A DNA stretch of 64,000 bases, taken from contig JBBQHP010000020.1 of NCBI GenBank assembly GCA_038324085.1, forward strand, positions 1 to 64,000, in the 5' to 3' direction. Below, piece by piece: positions 18,950-29,273 of the stretch. The notes beneath the pieces were generated by a model. The model was not told the origin of the DNA. It saw only the letters and a program-made list of their open reading frames with translations, and searched no databases. The DNA comes from Ga0077523 sp038324085 (lineage in GTDB: Bacteria > Pseudomonadota > Gammaproteobacteria > Burkholderiales > Ga0077523). How positions within the stretch are numbered: position 1 is the stretch's first letter; the number at the start of each line of letters is the position of its first letter. Both the position numbers and the translations under genes were made by a program.

Positions 18950-19618
18950 CTATTCGAGGGCGATACGCAGCGCCGCGGCCGTCGCCCACGGCGCGAGCAC
19001 CAGCGCACCGAGCAACCCGGCCGCGAGCAGTGACAGGTGCGCGGACGCCCCGGTTCCCGCAACAGTCGCCTCGACCGCCCCGGCGCCGAAGATCAGCACC
19101 GGAACATAGAGCGGCAGCACCAGCAGGGCGATCAGGACGCCTCCGCCGCGAACCCCGAGCGTCAGGGCCGCACCCACCGCTCCGACGAGCGATAGGCAAG
19201 GCGTGCCGAGCAGCAATGCGAAGAACAGCACAGCGACAGGCGCACCGTCCAATCCGAACTGAAGTCCGAGGACGGGTGCCATCAGCGCGAGAGGCACTCC
19301 GGTCAGCAGCCAGTGCGCGCCCACCTTGGCAAGCACCAGCACCACGAGCGGCTGCGGCGTGAGGACCAGTTGCTCCAGTGTTCCGTCCGCATGGTCGGTA
19401 CCGAAAACACGCGGCAGCGACAGCATGGCGGCCAGCAGTGCCGCGACCCATACGATGCCGGGCGCCATCGTGCGGAGCAAGACGGGCTCGGGACCGACGC
19501 CGAGCGGAAACAGGCTCACCACGATGATGAAGAAGAAGAACGTCGTGAGCCAGTCGGCGCGGCGACGCCAGGCCTGCAGCAGATCACGCGTGAAGACGGC
19601 GACAAACGCATCCCACAT
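18950..19618 (-). CDS. ccmB: Haem ABC exporter permease CcmB
   Basis: I chose the ATG at 19618, two bases after the ccmA stop. Longer frames read into ccmA and are spurious. The 222-residue protein has six hydrophobic helices and the CcmB features DGTLEQLVLTP (about 80-90) and GTPCLSLVGAVGAALTLG. It forms the membrane part of the CcmAB ATPase, which drives release of haem-loaded CcmE from CcmC. Length is normal. Confidence 0.95.
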   Translation of the reverse strand: MWDAFVAVFTRDLLQAWRRRADWLTTFFFFIIVVSLFPLGVGPEPVLLRTMAPGIVWVAALLAAMLSLPRVFGTDHADGTLEQLVLTPQPLVVLVLAKVGAHWLLTGVPLALMAPVLGLQFGLDGAPVAVLFFALLLGTPCLSLVGAVGAALTLGVRGGGVLIALLVLPLYVPVLIFGAGAVEATVAGTGASAHLSLLAAGLLGALVLAPWATAAALRIALE

Positions 19619-19620
19619 CG

Positions 19621-20241
19621 TCAATGCGAGAGTCGCAGGCGGCGCATGCGGCCTGCGGGCAGCGGCACTTCCTGGTGCGTGGTGAGCACAGCCAGGCCCC
19701 CGCCTTCGAGATAGGTGCCAACGAGTGCGGCCAGTCGTTGCACCGATTCCGCGTCCAGGGCGGCGAACGGTTCGTCCAGAATCCACAGCGGCCGGGACTG
19801 AGCGAGCCAGAGTCTCGCGAGCGCCGCGCGTCGACGCTGGCCCTGCGAAAGATGCCGCACCGCGAGATCGCGCCGCTCCGCCAGACCGCTCGCCTCCAGA
19901 GCGGCGTCGATCAGTTCCGGCGTCGTCGCGAGTCCGCTCAGCCTCGCACCGAAGCGCAGATTCTCGGCGACCGTCAGGTCGTCCTTCAACGCGTTGGCGT
20001 GGCCCAGATACTGGATCTCGCGCGCGAAGTCCTCGCCCAGGGCCCGGGCGTTCTCGCCACGCCACCGGACCTCGCCGTCCTCGGCGGGGCTGAGACCGCA
20101 CAGGATGCGCATCAGGCTCGTCTTGCCGCAGCCGTTGCGGCCTTCGATCCAGAGCCACTCGCCGGCTTCGAGGGAGAACGACACGTCTTCGAACAACATT
20201 CGTTCACCGCGGCGGCAGGCGAGATTGCGGGCTTCGAGCAT
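19621..20241 (-). CDS. ccmA: Haem exporter ATP-binding protein CcmA
   Basis: The 206-residue ABC ATPase has Walker A GRNGCGKT (34-41), signature LSQGQRRR (about 131-138) and Walker B LWILDEP with the switch histidine in TTHQ near the end. It is the first gene of ccmABCDEFGH, whose order is the standard one. With CcmB it uses ATP hydrolysis to free holo-CcmE. The upstream region holds a TATAAT box at 20284-20289 on this strand. Confidence 0.96.
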   Translation of the reverse strand: MLEARNLACRRGERMLFEDVSFSLEAGEWLWIEGRNGCGKTSLMRILCGLSPAEDGEVRWRGENARALGEDFAREIQYLGHANALKDDLTVAENLRFGARLSGLATTPELIDAALEASGLAERRDLAVRHLSQGQRRRAALARLWLAQSRPLWILDEPFAALDAESVQRLAALVGTYLEGGGLAVLTTHQEVPLPAGRMRRLRLSH

Positions 20242-20283
20242 GGGTTGCAGACCGGCGAAATGCGTCTATCTGGAGGGCGTCGG

Positions 20284-20289
20284 ATTATA
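20284..20289 (-). promoter_or_regulatory. Candidate -10 box of the ccm operon promoter
   Basis: A perfect TATAAT lies on the minus strand 43 bases before the ccmA start. No good -35 hexamer sits 16-18 bases upstream, so the promoter may depend on an activator or the box may be chance. In DNA this GC-rich an exact TATAAT in an intergenic region is suggestive. Confidence 0.4.
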
Positions 20290-20855
20290 GCGGAGGCCCT
20301 CCCGAAACCTCCTATCGGCCCGAGAGATCACGCCAAGTATCGAAGGTAAATACCTGATCGGAATTAAAACACACCTTCACATCAATCACTTCCACGAAAC
20401 TTTTGTGAGATTTTCGGTGTCTTCTCCAGAGCTCGTGAGGTTATAATCCGGGCCGTGTTCGCTTCTGCGGGCACGTTCACCCGATAGCATCACGCGCAGT
20501 TCGTGATGTGCAAACAGATTCAGGGTGGTTGGCCGCACCCCTCTGCAGCCAGCCCCCAGTCAAGGTAGTGAGGCGATCGTCCCAGACTTGGGAAAGGGTC
20601 GTCAAAGTTCCCGGGGCCGCGGCCGAGTCCGCCCCCAAAGCAAATCTAGCAAGCAGGCATCGAACGGCAATGGCGCCCTTGTGCGTTGTTGCATGGAGAG
20701 ACATGGAAACTCGATCACGACAGGCCAGGAGAGCTTCGGTGCGCACCAAGCGCACGGCGGCGCCGTTCGTCTGTTCGGATCGAAGGCGTTCATCGCTGTT
20801 CGGCGGGCAGGTCGACCGTCGGATTCGCATCGGCGGCAAGCGACGCCCGTGCGCG
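20290..20855. other. Non-coding gap between ccmA and tRNA-Ser with an A+T-rich patch
   Basis: About 570 bases carry no believable protein gene. Bases about 20336-20450 are clearly richer in A+T than the rest of the window and end in a perfect TATAAT (20442-20447, plus strand). Downstream there are small hairpins, for example CATCACG...CGTGATG around 20488-20508 and CCCAGACTTGGG near 20582-20593. This could be a small RNA gene read on the plus strand, or just the ccm control region. I looked for tmRNA, SRP RNA, RNase P RNA and 6S RNA core sequences and did not find convincing ones. Confidence 0.35.
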
Positions 20856-20893
20856 CCAAACAAAAGGCCCCGTGTCGGGGGCCTTTTGTTTGG
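20856..20893. terminator. Perfect 16-bp hairpin terminator at the 3' end of tRNA-Ser
   Basis: CCAAACAAAAGGCCCC and its exact reverse complement flank a 6-base loop (GTGTCG). On the minus strand the hairpin is followed by CCTTTTGTTT-type T-rich sequence inside the stem, so it can act in either direction. Its first three bases on the minus strand are the encoded CCA of tRNA-Ser. Confidence 0.8.
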
Positions 20894-20983
20894 CGGAGAG
20901 GGTGGGATTCGAACCCACGTGCCAGGTTACCCTGACCATCTGATTTCGAGTCAGCGCCGTTGTGACCGCTTCGGTACCTCTCC
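20891..20983 (-). tRNA. tRNA-Ser (anticodon CGA)
   Basis: The 93-base gene, including an encoded CCA, has acceptor ends GGAGAGG/CCTCTCC with discriminator G. The anticodon loop CTCGAAA has anticodon CGA (complement of 20946-20948), so it reads UCG. There is a long variable arm and a T arm GTGGG-TTCGAAT-CCCAC. The long variable arm and the similarity to other bacterial tRNA-Ser genes make the identity firm. The outermost anticodon-stem pair looks mismatched (G/A). It is about 1.5 kb from serS, probably by coincidence. Confidence 0.95.
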
Positions 20984-21049
20984 AGCGGGCGCGAATTGTA
21001 GCACCGGTGACATCGTGGTCACGAGCCTTCAGAGGGTCGGAACCTGACC

Positions 21050-22492
21050 ATGCGCCACCTCGTAGCTTCGCTTGCCCTCATCGCAGTCACGGCCTCGGCG
21101 CCGATCGTTCTGATCGACCGCGAACCGCCGCTGCCGCGGTTCTCCGATGCCGGCGAGCTGGTGGTGCTGACGCGCAACAGTCCCACCACGCGCTATCTCG
21201 ATGCCGACGGCAATTTCATCGGCCTCGAGCACGATCTCGTGGAACTGTTCGCGCGCGATCTGGGCGTACCCGTGCGCTACGTGGAGGCAGAAAACTACGC
21301 GGAGATCCTGCCGAAACTGGAACACAGGCAAGCGCACATGGCGGCTGCCGGCCTCAGCGTGACGCCGGAGCGCAGTCGGCGTTTCCTGTTCAGCCCGCCC
21401 TACATGGAAGTACAGCAGGTGCTGGTGTACAACAGCACGCTGCCGCGCCCGCGCAGCCTCAAGGCACTCGAGGCCAAGCACATCCAGGTGGTGTCGGATT
21501 CGAGCGGCGCCGAACATCTGCGCCGGCTCTCGGGCCGCATGCCTAAACTCGCCTGGGACGAGATCGCGACCGCGAACCCCGAAGATCTGCTGATGCGGGT
21601 ATCGGACGGCAGCGCCGCGTATGCAGTCGCCGGCTCGCACATCGTCGATGTGGCCCGCAACTTCTACCCGAACATCGCCAAGGGCATGGCCTTCGGCGAT
21701 CTCGAGAAGCTGGCCTGGGCCTTTCCGAAGGATGGCGATCCGTTGCTCGTGCGCCGCGCGCGCGAATTCTTCGCCCGCATCTCGAATGACGGAACGCTGA
21801 AGCGCCTCATCGACCGCTATTACGGTCATGTCAAGCGGCTCGAGCGCGGCGATCTCGACAATCTGTTCGAGGCAATGCGCACGCGCCTGCCCGAATACCG
21901 TGACCTGTTCCATGAAGCCCAGGAGCTCACCGGACTCGACTGGCGCTTCATTGCCGCGCTGTCATTCCAGGAATCGCGCTGGGATCCTCTCGCCACTTCG
22001 CCCACCGGCGTGCGCGGCATGATGATGTTGACCAGCACCACGGCCGATCGCCTGGGCGTCAAGGATCGACTGGATCCGCGGCAGAGCATTCTCGCCGGCG
22101 CCAGGTATTTCCGCGACCTGCGGGAATCCCTGCCGGCGCGCATCGCCGAACCCGATCGCACCTGGATGGCGCTGGCCGCGTACAACCAGGGTCTCGGGCA
22201 CCTGGAGGACGCGCGCGTCCTCACCCAGCGGCTCGGATTCAACCCCGATACCTGGATCGATATCAAGAAAGCCCTGCCGCTGCTGTCGCGATCCGATTAC
22301 TACGTCAGCCTGAAACACGGTTTCGCGCGCGGTGGCGAAGCGCTCGTGCTCACTGAGAACGTGCGTACGTTCTCCGACATCCTCATGCGCCTGCAGGAGG
22401 CTTATCGCCCCGACGCGCCGTTCCTGGACAAGCTGCTCACGACCTTCAACGACGACATGCCCTGGCAGCGACGCCAGGCGCGCGCCAACTGA
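21050..22492 (+). CDS. mltF: Membrane-bound lytic murein transglycosylase F
   Basis: The 480-residue protein has a short N-terminal signal/anchor, then a periplasmic solute-binding-like regulatory domain (about 35-260: LVVLTRNSPTTRYLD, GLEHDLVELFARDLGV, MAAAGLSVTPERS). The SLT catalytic domain follows (about 285-450) with the catalytic glutamate E308 in LSFQESRW and then SPTGVRGMMMLT and AYNQGLGH. This is the MltF layout. It cleaves peptidoglycan glycan strands to 1,6-anhydro products at the outer-membrane inner face. It is transcribed toward serS, which is convergent with 20 bases between the stops. Confidence 0.94.
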   Translation: MRHLVASLALIAVTASAPIVLIDREPPLPRFSDAGELVVLTRNSPTTRYLDADGNFIGLEHDLVELFARDLGVPVRYVEAENYAEILPKLEHRQAHMAAAGLSVTPERSRRFLFSPPYMEVQQVLVYNSTLPRPRSLKALEAKHIQVVSDSSGAEHLRRLSGRMPKLAWDEIATANPEDLLMRVSDGSAAYAVAGSHIVDVARNFYPNIAKGMAFGDLEKLAWAFPKDGDPLLVRRAREFFARISNDGTLKRLIDRYYGHVKRLERGDLDNLFEAMRTRLPEYRDLFHEAQELTGLDWRFIAALSFQESRWDPLATSPTGVRGMMMLTSTTADRLGVKDRLDPRQSILAGARYFRDLRESLPARIAEPDRTWMALAAYNQGLGHLEDARVLTQRLGFNPDTWIDIKKALPLLSRSDYYVSLKHGFARGGEALVLTENVRTFSDILMRLQEAYRPDAPFLDKLLTTFNDDMPWQRRQARAN

Positions 22493-22512
22493 CCGGCGAC
22501 TGTCGACGCGCT

Positions 22513-23796
22513 TCAGGGGCGCGTGATGCGCTCTGCGCCATTCATGTAAGGACGCAGCACGACCGGAACCGACACGCTGCCGTCGGCATTCTGGTAGTTC
22601 TCGAGGATCGCCACCAAGGTGCGGCCGACTGCCAGTGCGGAGCCGTTCAGCGTGTGCAAGAGTTCGGGCTTGCCCTTCTCGTTGCGGAATCGGGCCTGCA
22701 TGCGTCGCGCCTGGAACGCCTCGAAGTTCGAACAGGAAGAGATTTCCCGGTAGGCCTTCTGGCCGGGCAGCCACACTTCGATGTCGTAGGTCTTGGCCGA
22801 CGAGAATCCCATGTCGCCCGTGCACAAGGTGACCGTGCGAAACGGCAGTTCGAGGCGCTTGAGGATTGCCTCGGCATGTCCCGTGAGCGACTCGAGCTCC
22901 GCGAAGGACTTCTCGGGGTGGACGATCTGCACCAGTTCGACCTTGTCGAACTGATGCTGCCGGATCATGCCGCGCGTGTCCTTGCCGTACGAGCCGGCCT
23001 CGCTGCGAAAGCAGGGCGAGTGGCACACGAACTTCAAGGGCAGCCGTTCCATCGGTACGATCTCGTCGCGAACGATGTTGGTCACCGGCACCTCGGCCGT
23101 GGGAATCAGATAGAGCTTCTCGGCATCCTTGCGCGGCACCGCGAACAGGTCGTCTTCGAACTTGGGCAGGTTGCCGGTACCGAGCGCGCTGGCCGCATTC
23201 ACGAGATAGGGCACGTAGACTTCGGTGTAGCCGTGTTCCTCGGTGTGCACGTCGAGCATGAACTGCGCGATGGCCCGGTGCAATCGGGCCACGCCACCCT
23301 TCATTAGCGTGAAGCGCGCGCCAGCGATCTTCACGCCCGCAGCGAAATCGAGCAGTCCGAGCTGTTCGCCGATGTCCACATGATCCTTGGGCTCGAACTC
23401 GAAAATGCGCGGGTCGCCGATGCGACGCACCTCCACGTTGTCGTCCGATGACCTGCCGGCCGGAACGCTCGCATGCGGCAGGTTCGGCACGACGAGAAGC
23501 AATTCGGAGAGACTGCCCTGGACGGCATCAAGCTGCCTCTCGCAGGCCGCCACCTCGTCGCCGAGGCCTGCGACCTCGGCCATCAGCGACGCCGTGTCTT
23601 CGCCCCTGGCCTTGGCCAGGCCGATCCCCTTGGACAACGCATTGCGTTTCGACTGCACTTCCTGCGTGCGGGTCTGGAAGCGCTTGCGTTCGGCTTCGAG
23701 GGCGTTGAAGGCGGCCACGTCGAACTGGAAGCCGCGGTCGGCCAGGCGTTTTGCGACGGCCTCGATGTCGGTGCGCAGGAGCTGGATGTCTAGCAT
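22513..23796 (-). CDS. serS: Seryl-tRNA synthetase
   Basis: The 427-residue protein has the N-terminal tRNA-binding coiled coil (about 25-100, rich in K/R/E/Q) and the class II catalytic core: AGARFTLMKGG (motif 1 region), FRSEAGSYGKDTRGMIRQHQF (motif 2, fragments) and GSALAVGRTLVAILEN (motif 3) near the C-terminus. It charges tRNA-Ser with serine in the cytosol. It is last in the block ftsK-lolA-rarA-serS, 66 bases after rarA. Confidence 0.97.
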   Translation of the reverse strand: MLDIQLLRTDIEAVAKRLADRGFQFDVAAFNALEAERKRFQTRTQEVQSKRNALSKGIGLAKARGEDTASLMAEVAGLGDEVAACERQLDAVQGSLSELLLVVPNLPHASVPAGRSSDDNVEVRRIGDPRIFEFEPKDHVDIGEQLGLLDFAAGVKIAGARFTLMKGGVARLHRAIAQFMLDVHTEEHGYTEVYVPYLVNAASALGTGNLPKFEDDLFAVPRKDAEKLYLIPTAEVPVTNIVRDEIVPMERLPLKFVCHSPCFRSEAGSYGKDTRGMIRQHQFDKVELVQIVHPEKSFAELESLTGHAEAILKRLELPFRTVTLCTGDMGFSSAKTYDIEVWLPGQKAYREISSCSNFEAFQARRMQARFRNEKGKPELLHTLNGSALAVGRTLVAILENYQNADGSVSVPVVLRPYMNGAERITRP

Positions 23797-23862
23797 GTCG
23801 GGTCTGTGGTCTGGTTCAGCCAGGAAGGGCCGGCAATTGCCCGAAGAATACGGTGCCCGCCT

Positions 23863-25244
<1,382 letters not shown>

Positions 25245-25248
<4 letters not shown>

Positions 25249-25868
25249 TGATCGCCGACCACGTCCGCTCCGGGGGGCGGCGTGAAGCGGAACAAGTCGG
25301 CGGCGACCTTCGGATTGCGTTCCAGATGGATGAACTTGATGGTCGTCACCTGGCCGAGGCGGTCGTGCAATTCCATGGTATCCGGGTTCGCCTTGCGGAA
25401 GCCCAGACGCATCTTCTCGAACTGGCTGTCGGGGTCGGTCGGGGTTGCTTCGACCCAGTCGAGGCCGTCTTTTTTCGGCTGCTGCACGAAGGTGTACGCA
25501 CGGTCGAGATCGTTGCTGCCCGCGAGCAACGCGGCGGGGCTGGAACCGAGCGCATCGCCCAGCGCTTTCACGGAGACCTGGTCGAGATCCTTGTCGTAGA
25601 CCCAGACCTTCGCGCCGTCGCCGACGATGAGCTGGTCGTATGGTTTCAGATAGGTCCAGCGGAACTTGCCCGGCCGTTGGAACTGGAACGTGCCGGTGGA
25701 CTGCGATATCGGTTTGCCGGACGAATCGAGCACGGTCTGAACGAATTCGGCGCGCGCACCATGGACTTCCGCCACGAAATTCTTGATGAGGTCGGAGCCT
25801 GCGGCGGAGGCATCGTGGACAAATGCGAGTGCAGTGATCAGCAGCACGCGCGTCAGGGTATTTTTCAT
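25245..25868 (-). CDS. lolA: Outer-membrane lipoprotein carrier protein LolA
   Basis: The 207-residue periplasmic protein has a signal peptide ending near DASA, then FVAEVHGARAEFVQTVLD and GTFQFQRPGKFRWTYLKPYDQLIVGDG, the LolA hallmark segments forming its open beta-barrel. It receives lipoproteins from LolCDE and passes them to LolB. Its ATG (25868) overlaps the ftsK stop by 4 bases and has GAGGAG just upstream. Its stop overlaps the possible GTG start of rarA. Confidence 0.96.
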
Positions 25869-28168
25869 TCGCTCCTCGCCGGAACCAGCACTTCGCGGTT
25901 CCCGTTGTTGGCCATGCTCGAAACGAGCCCCGCTCGTTCCATCTGTTCGATCAGGCGGGCTGCCCGGTTGTAGCCGATGCGCAACTGTCGCTGCACCAGC
26001 GAGATCGACGCGCGTCGCGTCTTCAGCACGACGGCGACGGCTTCGTCGTACATGGGATCGGACTCGTTGCCCTCGCCACTGGTTCCGCCGTCCTCGCCGC
26101 CGTCCTCGCCCTCGCTGCTCTCGAGGATGCCATCGATGTACTGCGGTTGGCCCCGTGATTTGAGGTACTCGACCACCTTGTGCACTTCGTCATCGGCGAC
26201 ATACGCACCATGCACGCGTTGCGGGAAGCCGGTGCCCGGCGGCAGATAGAGCATGTCGCCCTGGCCGAGCAGCGCTTCCGCGCCCATCTGGTCGAGGATC
26301 GTGCGCGAATCGATCTTCGAGGAAACCTGGAACGCGACCCGCGTCGGTATGTTCGCCTTGATCAGTCCGGTGATCACATCCACCGACGGTCGCTGCGTGG
26401 CCAGGATGAGATGGATGCCCGCAGCGCGCGCCTTCTGGGCGAGCCGAGCGATCAGTTCCTCCACCTTCTTGCCGACGACCATCATCAGGTCGGCCAGTTC
26501 GTCGATCACCACCACGATGAGCGGCAGTTCCTGGAGCGGCTCGGGCGCCTCGGGGGTGATGGTGAACGGATTCGTGAGCGGCTGGCCCGCCTTGTGGGCT
26601 TCCCTGAGCTTCGCATTGAAGCCGGCAAGATTGCGCACGCCGAGCGTGGACATCAGCTTGTAGCGGCGCTCCATCTCGGCCACGCACCACTGGAGCGCGT
26701 AGGCCGCCTGCTTCATGTCCACCACCACCGGCGCCAGCAGGTGGGGTATGCCCTCGTAGACGGACAATTCGAGCATCTTCGGATCGACCAGGATCAACCG
26801 CACCTCGTTCGCGGTCGCCTTGTACAGCAGCGACAGGATCATCGCGTTGATCGCCACCGACTTGCCCGAGCCCGTCGTGCCCGCCACCAGCAGATGCGGC
26901 ATCTTCGCGAGATCGGCGACCACCGGCTTGCCAGCGATGTCCTTGCCCATGGCGAGCGTGAGCGGCGAGCCCATGTCCGCGTACACCTGGGACGACACGA
27001 TCTCGGACAGGCGAACCACCTGGCGTTTCGGATTCGGGATCTCGAGGCCCATGCAGGATTTGCCGGGAATGGTCTCGACCACGCGAATGCTGATCACCGA
27101 CAACGCGCGCGCCAGATCCTTCACCAGATTGACGATCTGGCTGCCTTTCACACCCGTGGCCGGCTCGATCTCGTAGCGCGTGATGACCGGTCCGGGATAG
27201 GCGGCGAGCACCTTCACCTCGATGCCGAAGTCCATCAGCTTCTTCTCGATCAGGCGCGAGGTGTAGTCGAGCGTATCGGCGGAAAGCACTTCGACGCTGT
27301 CGGCCGGCTCATCGAGCAGTTCGAGCGGCGGCAAGGGCGAATCGGGCAGGTCCTCGAACAACGGCTTCTGCTTCTCTCGCGCCACGCGTTTGGACTTCGG
27401 GATCTCCATGACCGGCGGTTCGATGCGAATCGGTGCGCGCTCGTCGACCTCGAGGCGCCCGCGGGTCACCTCGACCACTTCCTCGCGCTGGATCGTCGCC
27501 TCTTCGCCGAGGCGGCGGTCGCGTCGTTCCTCCAGGCGCGTGGCGAACATGCGCCAGCCGGATTCGAGGGCATGCCCGACCCGCTCCGCGGCGGCGAGCC
27601 AGGACATCCCCGTGAACAGCGACAAACCGATCGCGAGCCCGACGATGAGCACCAACGTTCCCCCGGTGAACCCCAGGCTGGCGAGCAGCGCGCGCGACAG
27701 CACCTCCCCCAGCATGCCTCCCGGCAGGTAGGGCAACGCGACCGACAGGGAGTGCAGGCGCATCGCTTCGAAGCCGGACGAGGCCGCCAGCAGCAGCCCG
27801 AAACCGCAGAGCGCGATGTAGACCGGCCGCCGATCATCGCCGCCCGGGACCTCCAGGCGCCGGTAGAGCCAGTACACGGCGAGGATGCACAGGACCACCA
27901 GCCACCACGCCGAGAACCCGAAAACGAACAGCAGCAGATCGGCGAGCCAGGCGCCGAAAACGCCCCCGGAATTGGTCACTTCCGGCTCCGACACCGCATG
28001 CGACCAGCCCGGATCGGATGGGCGGTAGGTGGAGAGGATCAACGCCAGGAAAGCCCCGGCGCCGGCGCAGGTGAGCCACCATGCTTCGCGGATCAGCCGC
28101 CCGAGGCGCGGCGGCAGCGGTGGCGCGGCGATTTTCGTGGTTCCCTTGTCAGCGCGCGCGCGGGCCAT
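25865..28168 (-). CDS. ftsK: DNA translocase FtsK
   Basis: I prefer the ATG at 28168 because AAGGA stands 5 bases before it. A TTG at 28192 would add 8 residues. The 767-residue protein has four N-terminal membrane helices, a short charged linker and the motor: GTTGSGKS Walker A (K436), LILVDPKMLELS Walker B region, VVVIDELADLMM and HLILATQRPSVDVITG. The C-terminal gamma winged helix reads RRASISLVQRQLRIGYNRAARLIEQME (fragments). It pumps chromosome termini at the division septum and activates XerCD at dif. The linker is short compared with the E. coli protein, as in many other bacteria. Confidence 0.97.
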   Translation of the reverse strand: MARARADKGTTKIAAPPLPPRLGRLIREAWWLTCAGAGAFLALILSTYRPSDPGWSHAVSEPEVTNSGGVFGAWLADLLLFVFGFSAWWLVVLCILAVYWLYRRLEVPGGDDRRPVYIALCGFGLLLAASSGFEAMRLHSLSVALPYLPGGMLGEVLSRALLASLGFTGGTLVLIVGLAIGLSLFTGMSWLAAAERVGHALESGWRMFATRLEERRDRRLGEEATIQREEVVEVTRGRLEVDERAPIRIEPPVMEIPKSKRVAREKQKPLFEDLPDSPLPPLELLDEPADSVEVLSADTLDYTSRLIEKKLMDFGIEVKVLAAYPGPVITRYEIEPATGVKGSQIVNLVKDLARALSVISIRVVETIPGKSCMGLEIPNPKRQVVRLSEIVSSQVYADMGSPLTLAMGKDIAGKPVVADLAKMPHLLVAGTTGSGKSVAINAMILSLLYKATANEVRLILVDPKMLELSVYEGIPHLLAPVVVDMKQAAYALQWCVAEMERRYKLMSTLGVRNLAGFNAKLREAHKAGQPLTNPFTITPEAPEPLQELPLIVVVIDELADLMMVVGKKVEELIARLAQKARAAGIHLILATQRPSVDVITGLIKANIPTRVAFQVSSKIDSRTILDQMGAEALLGQGDMLYLPPGTGFPQRVHGAYVADDEVHKVVEYLKSRGQPQYIDGILESSEGEDGGEDGGTSGEGNESDPMYDEAVAVVLKTRRASISLVQRQLRIGYNRAARLIEQMERAGLVSSMANNGNREVLVPARSE

Positions 28169-28201
28169 CAGGTCCTTGATTATTCGAGTCAAGCATGCGC
28201 G

Positions 28202-28209
28202 ATTATAGT
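28202..28209. promoter_or_regulatory. Overlapping opposed -10-like boxes between ftsK and trxB
   Basis: The sequence ATTATAGT reads TATAAT on the minus strand (28207-28202, toward ftsK, 34 bases before its ATG) and TATAGT on the plus strand (28204-28209, toward trxB). Neither has a clear -35 hexamer at 16-18 bases. They are likely promoter elements of the divergent pair, but this is only a pattern match. Confidence 0.35.
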
Positions 28210-28316
28210 CGTGGCGCGCGCGCGGCCGCCATCATCGCGGCGGTCGAATCGACAGCAGCGCAGCCAAGCTGAGAGAATTTGGCCTTTGCGGCTTCCGCCC
28301 CCACCTCATCGGCATC

Positions 28317-29273
28317 ATGGCAAAGACCACGCGACATTCCCGACTCCTGATCCTCGGCTCCGGTCCCGCCGGATACACCGCGGCCGTCTATGCTGCACGC
28401 GCGAACCTGAAGCCCGTGCTGATCACCGGGCTGGCCGCCGGTGGCCAGCTCATGACCACCACCGACGTCGACAACTGGCCGGCCGACGCCATGGGGGTGC
28501 AGGGCCCCGAGCTCATGGAGCGATTCCAGAAGCATGCCGAACGCTTCGAGACCGAACTCGTCTACGACCATATCCACACGGCAACCCTGACCGAGACGCC
28601 GTTCCGGCTCGAGGGCGATTCCGGCACCTATACGTGCGACGCCCTGATCATTGCCACCGGCGCGTCGGCGAAATACCTGGGACTTCCTTCCGAGCATGCC
28701 TTCATGGGCAAGGGTGTATCCGCCTGCGCCACCTGCGACGGATTCTTCTTCAAGAACCAGGATGTGGCCGTGATCGGGGGCGGCAACACCGCCGTCGAGG
28801 AAGCGTTGTATCTGTCGCACATCGCGAAGACCGTGACCGTCGTGCATCGCCGCGACAAGTTCCGTTGCGAGGCGATCATGCGCGACAAGCTGTTCGCGCG
28901 CGCCAAGGAAGGCAAGGTGAAGATCGAATGGAACCACACGCTCGACGAGGTACTGGGTGACAAGAGCGGCGTGACCGGCATGCGCCTGAAGAGCACCACG
29001 GACGGCAGGACGAAGGAAGTGGCGGTCACGGGCACCTTCATCGCGATCGGACACACTCCGAACACGCAGCTGTTCGAGTCCCAGCTCGACATGAAGAACG
29101 GCTACATCATCACCAGGGGCGGGCTCGAGGGTAACGCGACTGCGACGAGCGTACCGGGCGTGTTCGCAGCCGGCGACGTGCAGGACCACGTCTACCGCCA
29201 GGCAGTCACCAGCGCCGGTACCGGCTGCATGGCGGCTCTGGATGCGGAGCGCCATCTGGACGCCCTCAGCTGA
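28317..29273 (+). CDS. trxB: Thioredoxin-disulfide reductase
   Basis: The 318-residue flavoprotein has the FAD-binding GSGPAGYTAAVYAARA (about 14-29), the redox active site CATCD (C137, C140), the NADPH-binding GGGNTAVEEALYLS (about 154-167) and the C-terminal FAD motif GVFAAGDVQDHVYRQAVTSAG (fragments). It reduces thioredoxin with NADPH in the cytosol. It is divergent from ftsK with 148 bases between the starts. No clear Shine-Dalgarno is seen, but the start matches the family N-terminus. Confidence 0.97.
   Translation: MAKTTRHSRLLILGSGPAGYTAAVYAARANLKPVLITGLAAGGQLMTTTDVDNWPADAMGVQGPELMERFQKHAERFETELVYDHIHTATLTETPFRLEGDSGTYTCDALIIATGASAKYLGLPSEHAFMGKGVSACATCDGFFFKNQDVAVIGGGNTAVEEALYLSHIAKTVTVVHRRDKFRCEAIMRDKLFARAKEGKVKIEWNHTLDEVLGDKSGVTGMRLKSTTDGRTKEVAVTGTFIAIGHTPNTQLFESQLDMKNGYIITRGGLEGNATATSVPGVFAAGDVQDHVYRQAVTSAGTGCMAALDAERHLDALS

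Noticed and set aside
20448..20660. 6S RNA, SRP RNA, tmRNA or RNase P RNA
   Set aside because: A weak likeness to the 6S 5' end (TGTTCGC...GCGGGC) was seen, but the matching 3' strand and core were not found. The core motifs of the other RNAs are absent.
20508..21047. Plus-strand frames across the tRNA-Ser gene
   Set aside because: The translation contains GIRTHVPGYPDHL, a well-known false peptide produced by reading across tRNA-Ser genes.
26180..28960. Plus-strand open frame of 926 codons
   Set aside because: It is antisense to ftsK and then runs out of frame through trxB. Its His/Arg/Gln-rich composition is not protein-like.
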